64,000 nucleotides of DNA from Mesorhizobium sp. WSM3859 (GTDB taxonomy: Bacteria; Pseudomonadota; Alphaproteobacteria; Rhizobiales; Rhizobiaceae). The notes beneath the pieces are model-generated. The model ran no database searches, had not been told where the DNA came from, and was given only the letters and a program-made list of their open reading frames with translations. Shown here one piece after another: positions 15,554-24,463 of the stretch; position 1 is the first letter of the stretch, and each line of letters begins with the position of its first letter. The stretch covers positions 1-64,000 of the forward strand of contig NZ_NSGG01000010.1 in assembly GCF_002295065.1 (NCBI RefSeq), written 5' to 3'. The position numbers and the translations under genes were made by a program.

Positions 15554-15650
15554 AGAAAGCCGCCGCCTCCCTACATCCTAAGCTGAATTGACCCTCGGCC
15601 CCCAAACATGCCAAAGCCCCCGGCAAGCCTACCTATCTGGAGACGTGCAG

Positions 15651-17816
15651 ATGACCGACCGCATCGAGATCGCCGGGTTGCGGATTGCCCGGGAGCTCCA
15701 TGACTTCGTGGCCGAGGAGGCCGCGCCGGGCACCGGCATCGACCCGGAAAAGTTCTGGCAAGGCTTTTCCGTCATCGTCCACGACCTCGCGCCGAAAAAC
15801 CGGGCGCTGCTCGCCAAGCGCGACGCCATGCAGGAAAAGCTCGACGGCTGGTATCGCGAAAACGGCGCGCCGATCGACATAGAGCCCTACAAAAACTTCC
15901 TGAAGGAGATCGGCTACCTGGTGCCGGAAGGGCCGGCCTTCAGCGTCTGGACCGAGCATGTCGATCCCGAGATCGCCGTCGTCGCCGGGCCGCAGCTCGT
16001 CGTGCCGGTGATGAATGCGCGCTATGCGCTCAACGCCGCCAACGCCCGCTGGGGCTCGCTCTATGACGCGCTCTACGGCACCGACGCCATTCCCGAGACG
16101 GGAGGCTCCGAGAAGGGCAAGGGTTTCAACCCCGCGCGTGGCACGAAAGTCATCACTTGGGCGAAGGATTTCCTCGACCAGTCCGTGCCGCTGACCACCG
16201 GCAAATGGGCCGGCGTCAACGGGCTATCGGTGGCGAACGGCGCGCTGAAGGCGGGCGAGGGCGCCGGCGCCACCACGCTCGCCGACCCGAAGCAGTTCGC
16301 CGGCTATCGCGGCGATGCCGAGAATCCGGAAGCCGTGCTCCTGGTCAAGAACGGCCTGCATATCGAGATCGTGATCGACCACGCCAACCAGATCGGCAGG
16401 ACCGATCCGGCCGGCATCGCCGACGTCATCCTGGAATCGGCCTTGACCACCATCCAGGACTGCGAGGATTCGGTCGCCGCCGTCGATGCCGAGGACAAGG
16501 TCGTCGTCTACCGCAACTGGTTCGGCCTGATGAAGGGCGATCTCGCCGAGGAGATCACCAAGGGCGGCAAGACCTTTGTCCGCAAGCTCAATCCCGACCG
16601 CCGCTACACCGCACCCAATGGCGGCCAGCTTCTGCTGCCGGGGCGCTCGCTGATGCTGGTGCGCAATGTCGGCCACCTGATGACCAATCCGGCGATCACC
16701 GACCGCGAGGGCCATGAGGTGCCGGAAGGCATCATGGATGCCGCCATCACCGCGCTGATCGCGTTGCATGATGTCGGCGAGAACGGCCGCCGCGCCAATT
16801 CCCGCGCCGGCTCGATGTATGTGGTGAAGCCGAAGATGCACGGGCCGGAAGAGGTCGCCTTCGCGGTGGAGATCTTCGACCGCGTCGAGGCGCTGCTCGG
16901 CATGGCGAAGAACACCATCAAGATGGGCATCATGGACGAGGAGCGGCGCACCACCGTCAACCTCAAGGAAGCAATCCGCGTCGCGAAGGAACGCGTGGTG
17001 TTCATCAACACCGGCTTCCTCGACCGCACCGGCGACGAGATCCACACCTCGATGGAAGCCGGCCCGATGATCCGCAAGGGCGACATGAAGCAGGCCGCCT
17101 GGATCTCCGCCTACGAGGCCTGGAATGTCGATACGGGCCTGGAATGCGGGCTCGCCGGCCATGCCCAGATCGGCAAGGGCATGTGGGCGATGCCGGATCT
17201 GATGGCGGCGATGCTGGTTGAGAAGATCGCCCATCCCAAGGCCGGCGCCAACACCGCCTGGGTGCCGTCGCCGACGGCGGCGACGCTGCACGCCACGCAC
17301 TATCACAAGGTCGACGTGCACGCAGTCCAAGCGGCGCTGAAGAGCCGGCCGAAGGCGAAGCTCGAGGACATATTGTCGGTGCCGGTCGCCGTGCGGCCGA
17401 ACTGGACGCCGGACGAGATCCAGCGCGAGCTCGACAACAACGCGCAGGGCATCCTGGGCTATGTCGTGCGCTGGATCGACCAGGGCGTCGGCTGTTCGAA
17501 AGTGCCCGATATCAACGATGTCGGCCTGATGGAGGACCGCGCCACGCTGCGCATCTCCTCGCAGCACATCGCCAACTGGCTGCGCCACAAGGTGTGCTCG
17601 GAAATCCAGGTCAGGGATTCGCTGCAGCGCATGGCCGCGATCGTCGACCGCCAGAATGTCGGAGACCCGCTCTACCGGCCAATGGCGCCCGACTTCGACA
17701 ATTCGATCGCCTTTCAGGCCGCCTGCGACCTGGTGTTCAAGGGCACGAGCCAGCCTAACGGCTATACCGAGCCGGTGCTGCATGCACGGCGACTGGAGCT
17801 GAAGGCGAAGGGCTGA
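15651..17816 (+). CDS. glcB: Malate synthase G
   Basis: A 721-residue monomeric malate synthase, the length expected of isoform G (isoform A is about 530). It condenses glyoxylate with acetyl-CoA to malate in the glyoxylate shunt. Family hallmarks include HVDPEIAVVAGPQLVVPV near residue 105, the NARYALNAANARWGSLYDALYG region, and a long central TIM barrel with TIQDCEDSVAAVDAEDK and GFLDRTGDEIHTSMEAGP. The start at 15651 follows a CTGGAG site; the frame upstream was rejected as leader sequence. No isocitrate lyase gene is in the window. Confidence 0.96.
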   Translation: MTDRIEIAGLRIARELHDFVAEEAAPGTGIDPEKFWQGFSVIVHDLAPKNRALLAKRDAMQEKLDGWYRENGAPIDIEPYKNFLKEIGYLVPEGPAFSVWTEHVDPEIAVVAGPQLVVPVMNARYALNAANARWGSLYDALYGTDAIPETGGSEKGKGFNPARGTKVITWAKDFLDQSVPLTTGKWAGVNGLSVANGALKAGEGAGATTLADPKQFAGYRGDAENPEAVLLVKNGLHIEIVIDHANQIGRTDPAGIADVILESALTTIQDCEDSVAAVDAEDKVVVYRNWFGLMKGDLAEEITKGGKTFVRKLNPDRRYTAPNGGQLLLPGRSLMLVRNVGHLMTNPAITDREGHEVPEGIMDAAITALIALHDVGENGRRANSRAGSMYVVKPKMHGPEEVAFAVEIFDRVEALLGMAKNTIKMGIMDEERRTTVNLKEAIRVAKERVVFINTGFLDRTGDEIHTSMEAGPMIRKGDMKQAAWISAYEAWNVDTGLECGLAGHAQIGKGMWAMPDLMAAMLVEKIAHPKAGANTAWVPSPTAATLHATHYHKVDVHAVQAALKSRPKAKLEDILSVPVAVRPNWTPDEIQRELDNNAQGILGYVVRWIDQGVGCSKVPDINDVGLMEDRATLRISSQHIANWLRHKVCSEIQVRDSLQRMAAIVDRQNVGDPLYRPMAPDFDNSIAFQAACDLVFKGTSQPNGYTEPVLHARRLELKAKG

Positions 17817-17885
17817 ACGCATCGGATCGAAGCGGGTCGTGTCAAACCGGCCATCTTGGGTGCATCGATCCTCTTTCGTCGGTCG

Positions 17886-18064
17886 GCGCCGCCCCTCATC
17901 CGCCTGCCGGCACCTTCTCCCCGTAAAGTGACGGGGAGAAGGAAGATGACCGCAACCTCGGCGCTCTTTCTGAGGCGCTGGAGATTGGCGAAACCATCGG
18001 CGAGGGCCTTTCTTCCCGTCACTATACGGGGAGAAATGCCCGGCAGGGCAATGAGGGGCGGCGC
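17886..18064. repeat. Palindromic intergenic element (family F)
   Basis: Begins GCCGCCCCTCATCCGCCTGC and ends GGCAGGGCAATGAGGGGCGG, an imperfect inverted terminus. Inside are CTTCTCCCCGTAAAGTGACG and, inverted, CCCGTCACTATACGGGGAG. It has the same general architecture as family B but a different sequence. It occupies most of the gap between glcB and the GNAT gene at 18173; nothing else was recognised there. Confidence 0.75.
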
Positions 18065-18172
18065 TGCGTGTGGTCGATTTGCAAACCACACCGAAGCCCA
18101 CGAATGAGATGTCGAGCTGATTGGCGATGGGGCGCGCCCGGCCTGGTTTGCGGGCCGCCGGCAGCGGCACCC

Positions 18173-18694
18173 TCAAGCGCCCGGGACCTCCCGCGACAGG
18201 AACACATCCGTGTGCCTGACATGCGCCGGGGTGTCGCGAAAGGGCGCGCAGGGCCTGAAGCCGAATGCCTCGTACACGGTGATCGCGCTTTCCATATAGA
18301 AGGTCGTGTGGATCAGCACCGTGCGGGCCGGGCCTTTGTCGATCTCCGCCAGAACCGCGCCCATCAGCGCGCGGCCTATGCCTTGCCCCCGGAAAGCGGC
18401 GTCGACGAAGAACCTGTGAAGTTCCACCATGCCCTCGCCGAACGGATCGAAGGCGAGGCAGCCCGCCGGCAGGCCTCCGGATCTTGCGATGAACGCCATC
18501 GCATCCGGCGCGCCGAACTGCGCGGCCAGCTGCGGGCCACTTGTTTCGGGATGGAACAGAGCCCTCAGATCCGCGGCCGAAACGCCATGCGGTGCCGAAG
18601 CGTCGACATCCCATTGCGCGAGCCTGCGGCAGAGCCCTGCCAGTGTCTCGAAATCTTCGGCGCTGCGCGCCGGCAGAACTGAAATCATCCCCAT
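18173..18694 (-). CDS. GNAT-family N-acetyltransferase
   Basis: A 173-residue acetyltransferase with the acetyl-CoA binding motif A FRGQGIGRALMGAVL (about 100-114), preceded by the beta-4 strand VELHRFFVDAAF and followed by the motif B region YMESAITVYEAFGFRP. GNAT enzymes transfer acetyl from acetyl-CoA to amines on small molecules or proteins; the substrate is not predictable. It stands alone, convergent with glcB across a palindromic element and divergent from the TetR-linked membrane gene. Confidence 0.85.
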   Translation of the reverse strand: MGMISVLPARSAEDFETLAGLCRRLAQWDVDASAPHGVSAADLRALFHPETSGPQLAAQFGAPDAMAFIARSGGLPAGCLAFDPFGEGMVELHRFFVDAAFRGQGIGRALMGAVLAEIDKGPARTVLIHTTFYMESAITVYEAFGFRPCAPFRDTPAHVRHTDVFLSREVPGA

Positions 18695-18832
18695 GCCCCC
18701 GACCAGATCCGCGCCACCGTATCACGGGCGACCTTCGGGCGCGAAACGGCCTTTGCCCAGGGCAAGCAAGTGCGCGCCGATCACATAAATGAGATGTCGA
18801 GGTGATCGCCGGCACCTTGACGACCCGCCATC

Positions 18833-18852
18833 TACCTACTAGTTGGTAGGTA
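18833..18852. promoter_or_regulatory. TetR-type operator palindrome upstream of the membrane gene
   Basis: Perfect 7-bp arms TACCTAC and GTAGGTA around a six-base spacer TAGTTG, 21 bases before the ATG at 18874. The size and placement are typical of TetR-family operators. A TetR gene lies downstream at 19608 in the same direction, so it is the likely binder, which is an inference. Confidence 0.7.
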
Positions 18853-18873
18853 ATCCAAACGAGAGAACTCATT

Positions 18874-19458
18874 ATGTCTGCACAAATGAATGATCAAAGC
18901 CTGTCTTCAAACGCATGGCTCAAAAGCTACTATTACCTGCGGTTTGCCGTATCGGCGGCCTGGGTCGCGCTGGCCTTCACCGTCGCGAAAGACAGTCCAC
19001 CACTCGCCGCGGTCATGCTTGTCGCCTATCCCCTGTGGGACGCGCTTGCGAACTATCTCGATGCGCGGCGCAGCGGCGGGCTCGGCCCCAACAGGTCACA
19101 ACTGCTCAACTTCGTCGTCAGCATCGTCACCGCGATCGCGGTCGCCATCGCGCTTGGCCACAGCATGAAGGCGGTGCTCACGGTCTACGGCGTCTGGGCC
19201 GTTTTCTCCGGCGTGTTTCAGCTCCTGACGGCGGCCCGTCGCTGGAAGACCAACGGCGCCCAGTGGGCGATGATCCTGAGCGGCGCCCAATCGGCGCTGG
19301 CCGGTCTCTTCTTCGTCAAGATGGCAGGCGGCACCGAGGCCATCGGCATCGCCAACGTCGCGCCCTATGCCGCTTTCGGCGCCTTCTATTTCCTGGTGTC
19401 CGCCGTGTGGCTTTCGGTGAGCGATATGCTTCGCAAGTCGCCGCAGGCCGCGCGTTGA
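18874..19458 (+). CDS. Multi-pass membrane protein under likely TetR control
   Basis: A 194-residue inner-membrane protein with about six hydrophobic helices (for example FAVSAAWVALAFTVA, LLNFVVSIVTAIAVAIAL and AAFGAFYFLVSAVWLSV). It resembles the DUF308/HdeD-like membrane group in size and helix spacing, but no defining motif was seen. A TACCTAC/GTAGGTA palindrome overlaps its leader and a TetR gene follows, suggesting induction by a small molecule. A family C repeat separates it from the regulator. Function is unknown. Confidence 0.75.
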   Translation: MSAQMNDQSLSSNAWLKSYYYLRFAVSAAWVALAFTVAKDSPPLAAVMLVAYPLWDALANYLDARRSGGLGPNRSQLLNFVVSIVTAIAVAIALGHSMKAVLTVYGVWAVFSGVFQLLTAARRWKTNGAQWAMILSGAQSALAGLFFVKMAGGTEAIGIANVAPYAAFGAFYFLVSAVWLSVSDMLRKSPQAAR

Positions 19459-19477
19459 GATTTCTTCCGCCGGAGGT

Positions 19478-19604
19478 TAGAGCAATTCCAGGAAAAGTGT
19501 GCGCGGTTAGGCTCGGGGTCTTCGCCGGAGCCTTCCGTCAGGAATTGCGTCAAAACAAGGAGATAGAGCGTTTCGCCGTTTCTGTGAAACGGTGAAACGC
19601 TCTA
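19478..19604. repeat. Family C repeat, TAGAGC...GCTCTA termini, copy 1
   Basis: Begins TAGAGCAATTCCAGGAAAAG, contains the inverted pair AATTCC/GGAATT, then GATAGAGCGTTTCGCCGTTT and GAAACGGTGAAACGCTCTA. Copies occur at 47695-47801 and 58505-58604. Its ends are three bases before the TetR ATG and 20 bases after the stop of the membrane gene. Confidence 0.88.
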
Positions 19605-19607
19605 GGC

Positions 19608-20201
19608 ATGTCCATGAACAAGCCTTCGAACACCGCCGATGACATCCTGGCCGCCGCGCGACGCTTCATCGTCGCCGGCGGCTATAACGGGTTCAGCTAC
19701 GCCGATATCGCCGAGGTGGTCGGTATCCGCAAGGCGAGCATCCATCATCATTTCCCGAGCAAGGTCGATCTCGTGCAGACCCTGGTGAGGCGCTACCTCG
19801 AGGATGCAGTGACGGGCATGACGGAGCTCGAGCGCAATGTGCCTGAACCGCCCGAGCTGCTGCGAACCTATGCCGGCTTCTGGGCCCAGTGCATCGAGGA
19901 CGCGAGCAGGCCGTTTTGCGTATGCGCGTTGCTGGCGAGCGAGCTTCCGGTCCTGCCGCCGGAAGTTGCCGTGGAAGTGCGGGCCTATTTCCAGTTTCTG
20001 TCGGGCTGGCTGACAGGCGTGATCGAGCGCGGCGCCGAGCTGGGAACATTGACGATCGCCGCTCCGCCGCGCGTCGAGGCCGAGGCCTTCATGGCGACCG
20101 TGCACGGGGCGATGCTTTCCGCGCGGGCGTATGGCGACGTCCTGACCTTCGGCATGATCCTTGCGCCGACCCTGCAGAAGCTGATCCCGGCAACCGATTG
20201 A
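19608..20201 (+). CDS. TetR/AcrR-family transcriptional regulator
   Basis: A 197-residue repressor-type regulator. Residues about 8-55 form the TetR helix-turn-helix: DDILAAARRFIVAGGYNGFSYADIAE, then KASIHHHFPSKVDLV. The remaining 140 residues are the ligand-binding and dimer domain, with FCVCALLASELPVLP in its core. It probably binds the TACCTAC/GTAGGTA palindrome at 18833 and controls the membrane gene before it. Two start codons, 19608 and 19614, are equally plausible; no clear ribosome site is visible because the family C repeat lies directly upstream. Confidence 0.9.
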   Translation: MSMNKPSNTADDILAAARRFIVAGGYNGFSYADIAEVVGIRKASIHHHFPSKVDLVQTLVRRYLEDAVTGMTELERNVPEPPELLRTYAGFWAQCIEDASRPFCVCALLASELPVLPPEVAVEVRAYFQFLSGWLTGVIERGAELGTLTIAAPPRVEAEAFMATVHGAMLSARAYGDVLTFGMILAPTLQKLIPATD

Positions 20202-20250
20202 CGTGAAATCGGTCAGGGCGGACCCGGCGTGGCTGCGAACGCCTTCCGAC

Positions 20251-21780
20251 TCACGCCGCCTGCGCCATCCGCTCGGCACTCATGCGATAGGAAATCGCTT
20301 CGGCGAGATGGATGCGGCCGACGGTCTCGCTGGCGTCGAGGTCGGCCAGCGTGCGCGCCACTTTCAGCACCCGGTGATAGGCCCGCGCCGAAAAGGCGAG
20401 CTTCTCGCTGGCGTCCTTGAGCAGCGTCAGGCCGGCGCCATCGGGCCTGGCGATCTCCTCGATGATCGAAGGCGGGCAGTGCGCGTTGGTGGTGGCGCCC
20501 GCGCCCAGTTTTTCGAGCCGTTCGCGCTGCATGGCCCGCGCCCGCGCCACGCGCTGCGCCACCGAAGCACTCGTCTCGGCCTTGTCCGGCCGGATCAGGT
20601 CGCTCGCCGAGACCGCCGGCACTTCTATCCGAAGGTCGATGCGGTCGAGCAGCGGGCCGGAGATGCGCGCCTGGTATTCGGTGCGGCAGCGGTCGCCGCG
20701 CAGGCAGCGATAGCCGGGCTCGCCCGACATGCCGCAGCGGCACGGATTCATCGCCGCCACCAGCTGGATGCGCGCCGGATAGGTGACGCGATGGTTGGCG
20801 CGCGCGATCATGCAGTCGCCCGTCTCCAGCGGCTGGCGCAGCGCATCGAGCGTCTGCGGCGTGAACTCCGGAAACTCGTCGAGGAACAGCACGCCATGAT
20901 GGGCAAGCGACACCTCGCCCGGCCGTACCCTCAGGCCGCCGCCGACCATCGCCGCCATCGAGGCCGAGTGGTGCGGGGCGCGGAACGGCCGCCGGTCGGT
21001 GAGCTTGCCCTCGCCGAGCTCGCCGGCGACGGACGCGATCATCGAGACCTCGAGCAGCTCCTTGGGCGCCAGCGGCGGCAGGATCGAGGGCAGCCTTTGC
21101 GCCAGCATCGACTTGCCTGAGCCCGGCGGTCCTACCATCAGGAGGTTGTGGCCGCCTGCCGCCGCGACCTCCACCGCCCGCTTGGCGCTTTCCTGGCCCT
21201 TGATGTCGGCGAGGTCCGGCAGGTCGCGCGCGGCGAGCTGGATGCCGGCTTCGGGCCGCGACAGCACCTGCGTGCCGCGGAAATGGTTGGCGACGGCGAT
21301 CAGGCTGCGCGGCGCCAATATGTCGAAATCCTTGCCGGCCCAGGCCGCCTCCGGCCCGCAGGCGAAGGGGCAGATCAGGCCCTTGCCTTCGGCATTGGCG
21401 CCGATCGCCGCCGGCAGCGCGCCGGCCACGCCGGCGATCGTGCCGTCGAGCGACAATTCGCCCAGAACCACATAGCCGGCGAGCATATCGCCGGGGATGG
21501 CGCCCAGCGCCGCCATCAGGCCGAGCGCGATCGGCAGGTCGTAATGGCTGCCTTCCTTGGGCAGGTCGGCCGGCGCGAGGTTCACCGTCACCTTCTTCGA
21601 CGGCATCGACAGGCCGGATGCATGCAGCGCCGCCTGCACGCGCTCGCGGCTCTCGGCCACCGCCTTGTCCGGCAGGCCGACGATCTGCATGCCAACCTTG
21701 CCCGGCCCGACCATCACCTGGACATCGACCGGCAAGGCCTCGATGCCCTGGAAAGCGACCGTGCGAACCCGCGCCACCAT
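20251..21780 (-). CDS. YifB/ComM-family Mg-chelatase-like AAA+ ATPase
   Basis: A 509-residue protein of the YifB/ComM family. An N-terminal Lon-protease-like domain starts MVARVRTVAFQGIEALPVDV. The AAA+ core has Walker A GPPGSGKSMLAQRLP (about residue 218) and Walker B GVLFLDEFPEF, followed by the Cys motif NPCRCG and YRCLRGDRC. ComM of Vibrio and Haemophilus is a helicase that promotes branch migration during natural transformation; the role in rhizobia is not established. The start at 21780 was chosen because MVARVRT is the conserved N-terminus. Confidence 0.92.
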   Translation of the reverse strand: MVARVRTVAFQGIEALPVDVQVMVGPGKVGMQIVGLPDKAVAESRERVQAALHASGLSMPSKKVTVNLAPADLPKEGSHYDLPIALGLMAALGAIPGDMLAGYVVLGELSLDGTIAGVAGALPAAIGANAEGKGLICPFACGPEAAWAGKDFDILAPRSLIAVANHFRGTQVLSRPEAGIQLAARDLPDLADIKGQESAKRAVEVAAAGGHNLLMVGPPGSGKSMLAQRLPSILPPLAPKELLEVSMIASVAGELGEGKLTDRRPFRAPHHSASMAAMVGGGLRVRPGEVSLAHHGVLFLDEFPEFTPQTLDALRQPLETGDCMIARANHRVTYPARIQLVAAMNPCRCGMSGEPGYRCLRGDRCRTEYQARISGPLLDRIDLRIEVPAVSASDLIRPDKAETSASVAQRVARARAMQRERLEKLGAGATTNAHCPPSIIEEIARPDGAGLTLLKDASEKLAFSARAYHRVLKVARTLADLDASETVGRIHLAEAISYRMSAERMAQAA

Positions 21781-22326
21781 TTGTCCAACACCCCCGGCCT
21801 CAACGCGCCCGCATCCACCATCGGGCCGCGAGCGCGTGCAGTCCAGACAACCATAGATTTTCAAAACACGCAAGAACATTACAGGAACATCTATCCACGA
21901 AGATGATGGATTTCGGCCAAGGCTCCTTCTGAAGGCCGATGCGCCGCCCTCGGCGACGAGCACTTGAATGCGGTTTTCCGGTGGGCGCCATTCGGTTAAG
22001 GTGCGACGGACGCAAAATCGGACCTGGAGAGGCCACGGGGGAATTCGATATGCGCACCGGCTGGCGCGCTATGGGGAGAGCTAAGGCGGATACGGCTCTC
22101 TGCGAACTGCGGCAATGTCGATCATCTACTCCCGGAAACGCGTACTCCCCCAGGGTCAGCTGGTGGCGACTCGTTGCTGTTCTTGACTCGTGAAACCGTA
22201 TGCCTGGCCCGCTGCCGGTTTGCAGGTTTCCCGGGAAGCGTAACCAAGATTCGCCGGATGGCCCGGCGGCAAGCGTGGCCAGCATCCTCGTACTAAGGTC
22301 CCCCGATTGAAGGAGAATGGCAAGTC
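21781..22326. other. Gene-free stretch upstream of yifB and the methyltransferase
   Basis: About 545 bases in which no coding frame has convincing composition or homology. It contains the leader of the minus-strand yifB gene and, at its right end, an AAGGAG site belonging to the methyltransferase start at 22327. No repeat family, RNA gene or terminator was recognised. Confidence 0.5.
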
Positions 22327-23134
22327 ATGGAAACTGCCCAACTGCGATACAATTGGACTGACTCCGACGTCTACGAGGCTTTCATGGGGCGCTGGAGTGA
22401 AGAACTGGCAGGGCCATTTCTCGCCCCATGTCAATGTCGCTCCAGGCGACCGCGTACTCGATGTGGCCTGCGGGACAGGTGTGTTGACGAAAGCATTGGC
22501 CGAGGCTGGCGCGCATGTGATCGGTGTTGATGCGTCGGAGGGATACTTGGAAGGAGCCCGCCTTCGTCGATCCCACCCCAATATCGCATATGAACACGGC
22601 GATGTCCGGTACATGCGGTTCGACGACAACGTATTCGATGCGGCTGTTTGCTCGCTGGCCCTGGACGTTATCCCGGAAATTGAACAGGTAGTTGCAGAGA
22701 TGAAGCGCGTGACGCGTCCGGGGGGCGTGGTCGCATCGGCTGTAACTCAGTTCTATGGCGGCATGCCTGCATTCGATCTCGTGTACAACATTGGCGCCGT
22801 GCTTGAGGCCGAGGTGGCTAAGGTAAGGTCCATGCGGGCGGGGCGGACGCAATTCTGGCCCAACGGTCAGGCGGCGTTGTGGCGGAAGGTCGGCCTCGCC
22901 GACGTTGCCGAGGTTCCGGTCGTTGTGGATTGCGAGTATCAGTCCTTCGCGGATTACTGGGCCACGTTCACCGACGGCCCAGGCAGCGTCACAGGCATGT
23001 TGATGGCACTTTCGGATGACGCTCGCAGTTCGATCGAGCAGCATGTTCGTGCCGGATATCTGGTTGGCCTACCAGACGGACCCCGGTCATTTCCGATGCT
23101 GTTCCGTGTGGTGCGTGGCCGGGTTCCTGCCTGA
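22327..23134 (+). pseudogene. Class I SAM methyltransferase, frameshifted
   Basis: An AAGGAG site precedes ATG 22327, which reads METAQLRYNWTDSDVYEAFM and GRWSEELAGPFLA, then leaves frame. The rest, HVNVAPGDRVLDVACGTGVL (SAM-binding motif I) onward, is in another frame and ends at 23134. Removing one C from the CCCC run at 22424-22427 joins the two parts into a protein of about 268 residues typical of methyltransferases with a YEAFMGRWS N-terminus. It is a recent inactivating mutation or a homopolymer sequence error. If translated from ATG 22307 instead, the N-terminus would be unrelated. The substrate is unknown. Confidence 0.75.
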
Positions 23135-23231
23135 TCCTGGAGGGCGATGGGGCAGCGAGGGTAGAATAGCCGCGTGCTCTCGACCTGTCGAAAGGCGAGC
23201 ACTCCCTCCGGCAATCCGGGGCTGTTGCCGT

Positions 23232-23340
23232 CTAAAGCATGTCTCCCGAAGGTGGGAACCGGTTCCGGGATAAAGATATGCGTAAAATAAAAGACCTAAA
23301 GCGCATGGAGCGAATCCGAAGGATCGCGACGCGCTTTAAG
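23232..23340. repeat. Family D repeat, copy 1
   Basis: Begins TAAAGCATGTCTCCCGAAGG, then GGGAACCGGTTCCGGGATAA, then CCTAAAGCGCATGGAGCGAA, and ends GGATCGCGACGCGCTTTA. The terminal TAAAGC/GCGCTTTA is inverted. The second copy is 59697-59804. The terminal TTA provides the stop codon (TAA on the minus strand) for the glycosyltransferase remnant at 23336. Confidence 0.85.
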
Positions 23341-24456
23341 CGGTGGGGAAGGCATCGACCCTACCTGAAAGCGATCGATCGATTGCGATGTGGGGTGGAA
23401 GCCACTCCATGACAGGATATCGGAAAGGCCAAGGCATGGCGATCCGGCGCGAAGACCCGCTTTCCAGAAAAATCTCATTTACAAGGTCTATGAACCGCCG
23501 GCGGCCTCGTTCAATCCGTTTCAAAGTTTGCGAACGAATATAAGTCCGCGGGATTCGTCGCTCCTTCAGCGCTAGGACAGCCTCCGCGATGGATCGAGGA
23601 TCGGGTGGAACTGTAAGCGAATAATCGCCATCCAGATAAAGGTCTCGGCCACCACGGTTCGGGGTCGAGACAACAGGTAGCCCCGCGAGAAGATATTCTG
23701 TGCTGGCGAACATTGGTCCCTCCATTTCAGAGAGACAAATTCCCACGGCTGCACGATTTAGATGCATGTTCACATGAGCCGGCGCCAATCGGACAGGCTT
23801 GCCGGTGCTGTCAAACTCGTTGATGAACACGTGACCCGGCGCGAGCTCCCTGTGCCATTTATTCGCGCCCTTTCCGACTCCGTCGTGGATGACCCGATTG
23901 AATCACGATAAAAGACAAATGCGCAACGCTCGATGCCAAGGGACAAGTCGTGGCGTTTCCACGAAGCCAGTTGCGCATTGTAGATTGCATCAAATTCTAC
24001 AGGGACGTCCTCGAGGGGCCTGAATATGTGTTCGGAGGTTGCTGAAGTCTTGTTGTGCAGGACGGCGGCCTCACCGGACCGATTCAAGAGATCAGCCTCG
24101 GCTTGTGTGTTGGATAGGAAGATTAGCGAGTGACGGGGGTTCCGAACCCTATGCAGAACGGCATAGGTCCGGATCATTTTGACGCTGGAATTGTTTTCGA
24201 TGGACCAGGTCGGCGAGATGAGAAACCAGGCACGGTGGCTGCGTGGAAGGAAAGGCATATGACTTGCCAATCCGAGGGGCGTAGCAGACATTCCCGAATA
24301 GGATATGAACGGATCGTCCGACAGCAAACTTGCCTGAAGAGCAGCTTGCGACTTCGCGGAAGGGTGCCCTTCCCGGAGATAGCGGCGATGACGCAACATT
24401 GCCCTGACAATCTCGGATACGGTAGCAGGGCGATACCCGTGCTGTAGAGTCAGCAT
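23336..24456 (-). pseudogene. Glycosyltransferase (GT-B, group 1-like), frameshifted
   Basis: The 5' part reads MLTLQHGYRPATVSEIVRAM and continues to RCAFVFYRDS. The 3' part, in another frame, reads NRVIHDGVGKGANKWHREL onward and contains the group 1 glycosyltransferase signature: GICLSEMEGPMFASTEYLLA and GLPVVSTPNRGGRDLY. One base appears missing near 23900. Restored, the protein would be about 373 residues, acting on surface polysaccharide. The gene is AT-richer than its neighbours, suggesting horizontal origin. Its stop codon lies in a family D repeat, so the original C-terminus may be altered. Confidence 0.72.
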
Positions 24457-24463
24457 GCGGCAA

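Noticed and set aside
16224..18872. An 882-codon open frame on the minus strand
   Set aside because: It runs opposite glcB and through a palindromic element. Composition is typical of a shadow frame, and glcB is intact and certain.
21939..22193. An 84-codon frame in the gap before the methyltransferase
   Set aside because: Its composition is non-coding and there is no ribosome site or recognisable domain.
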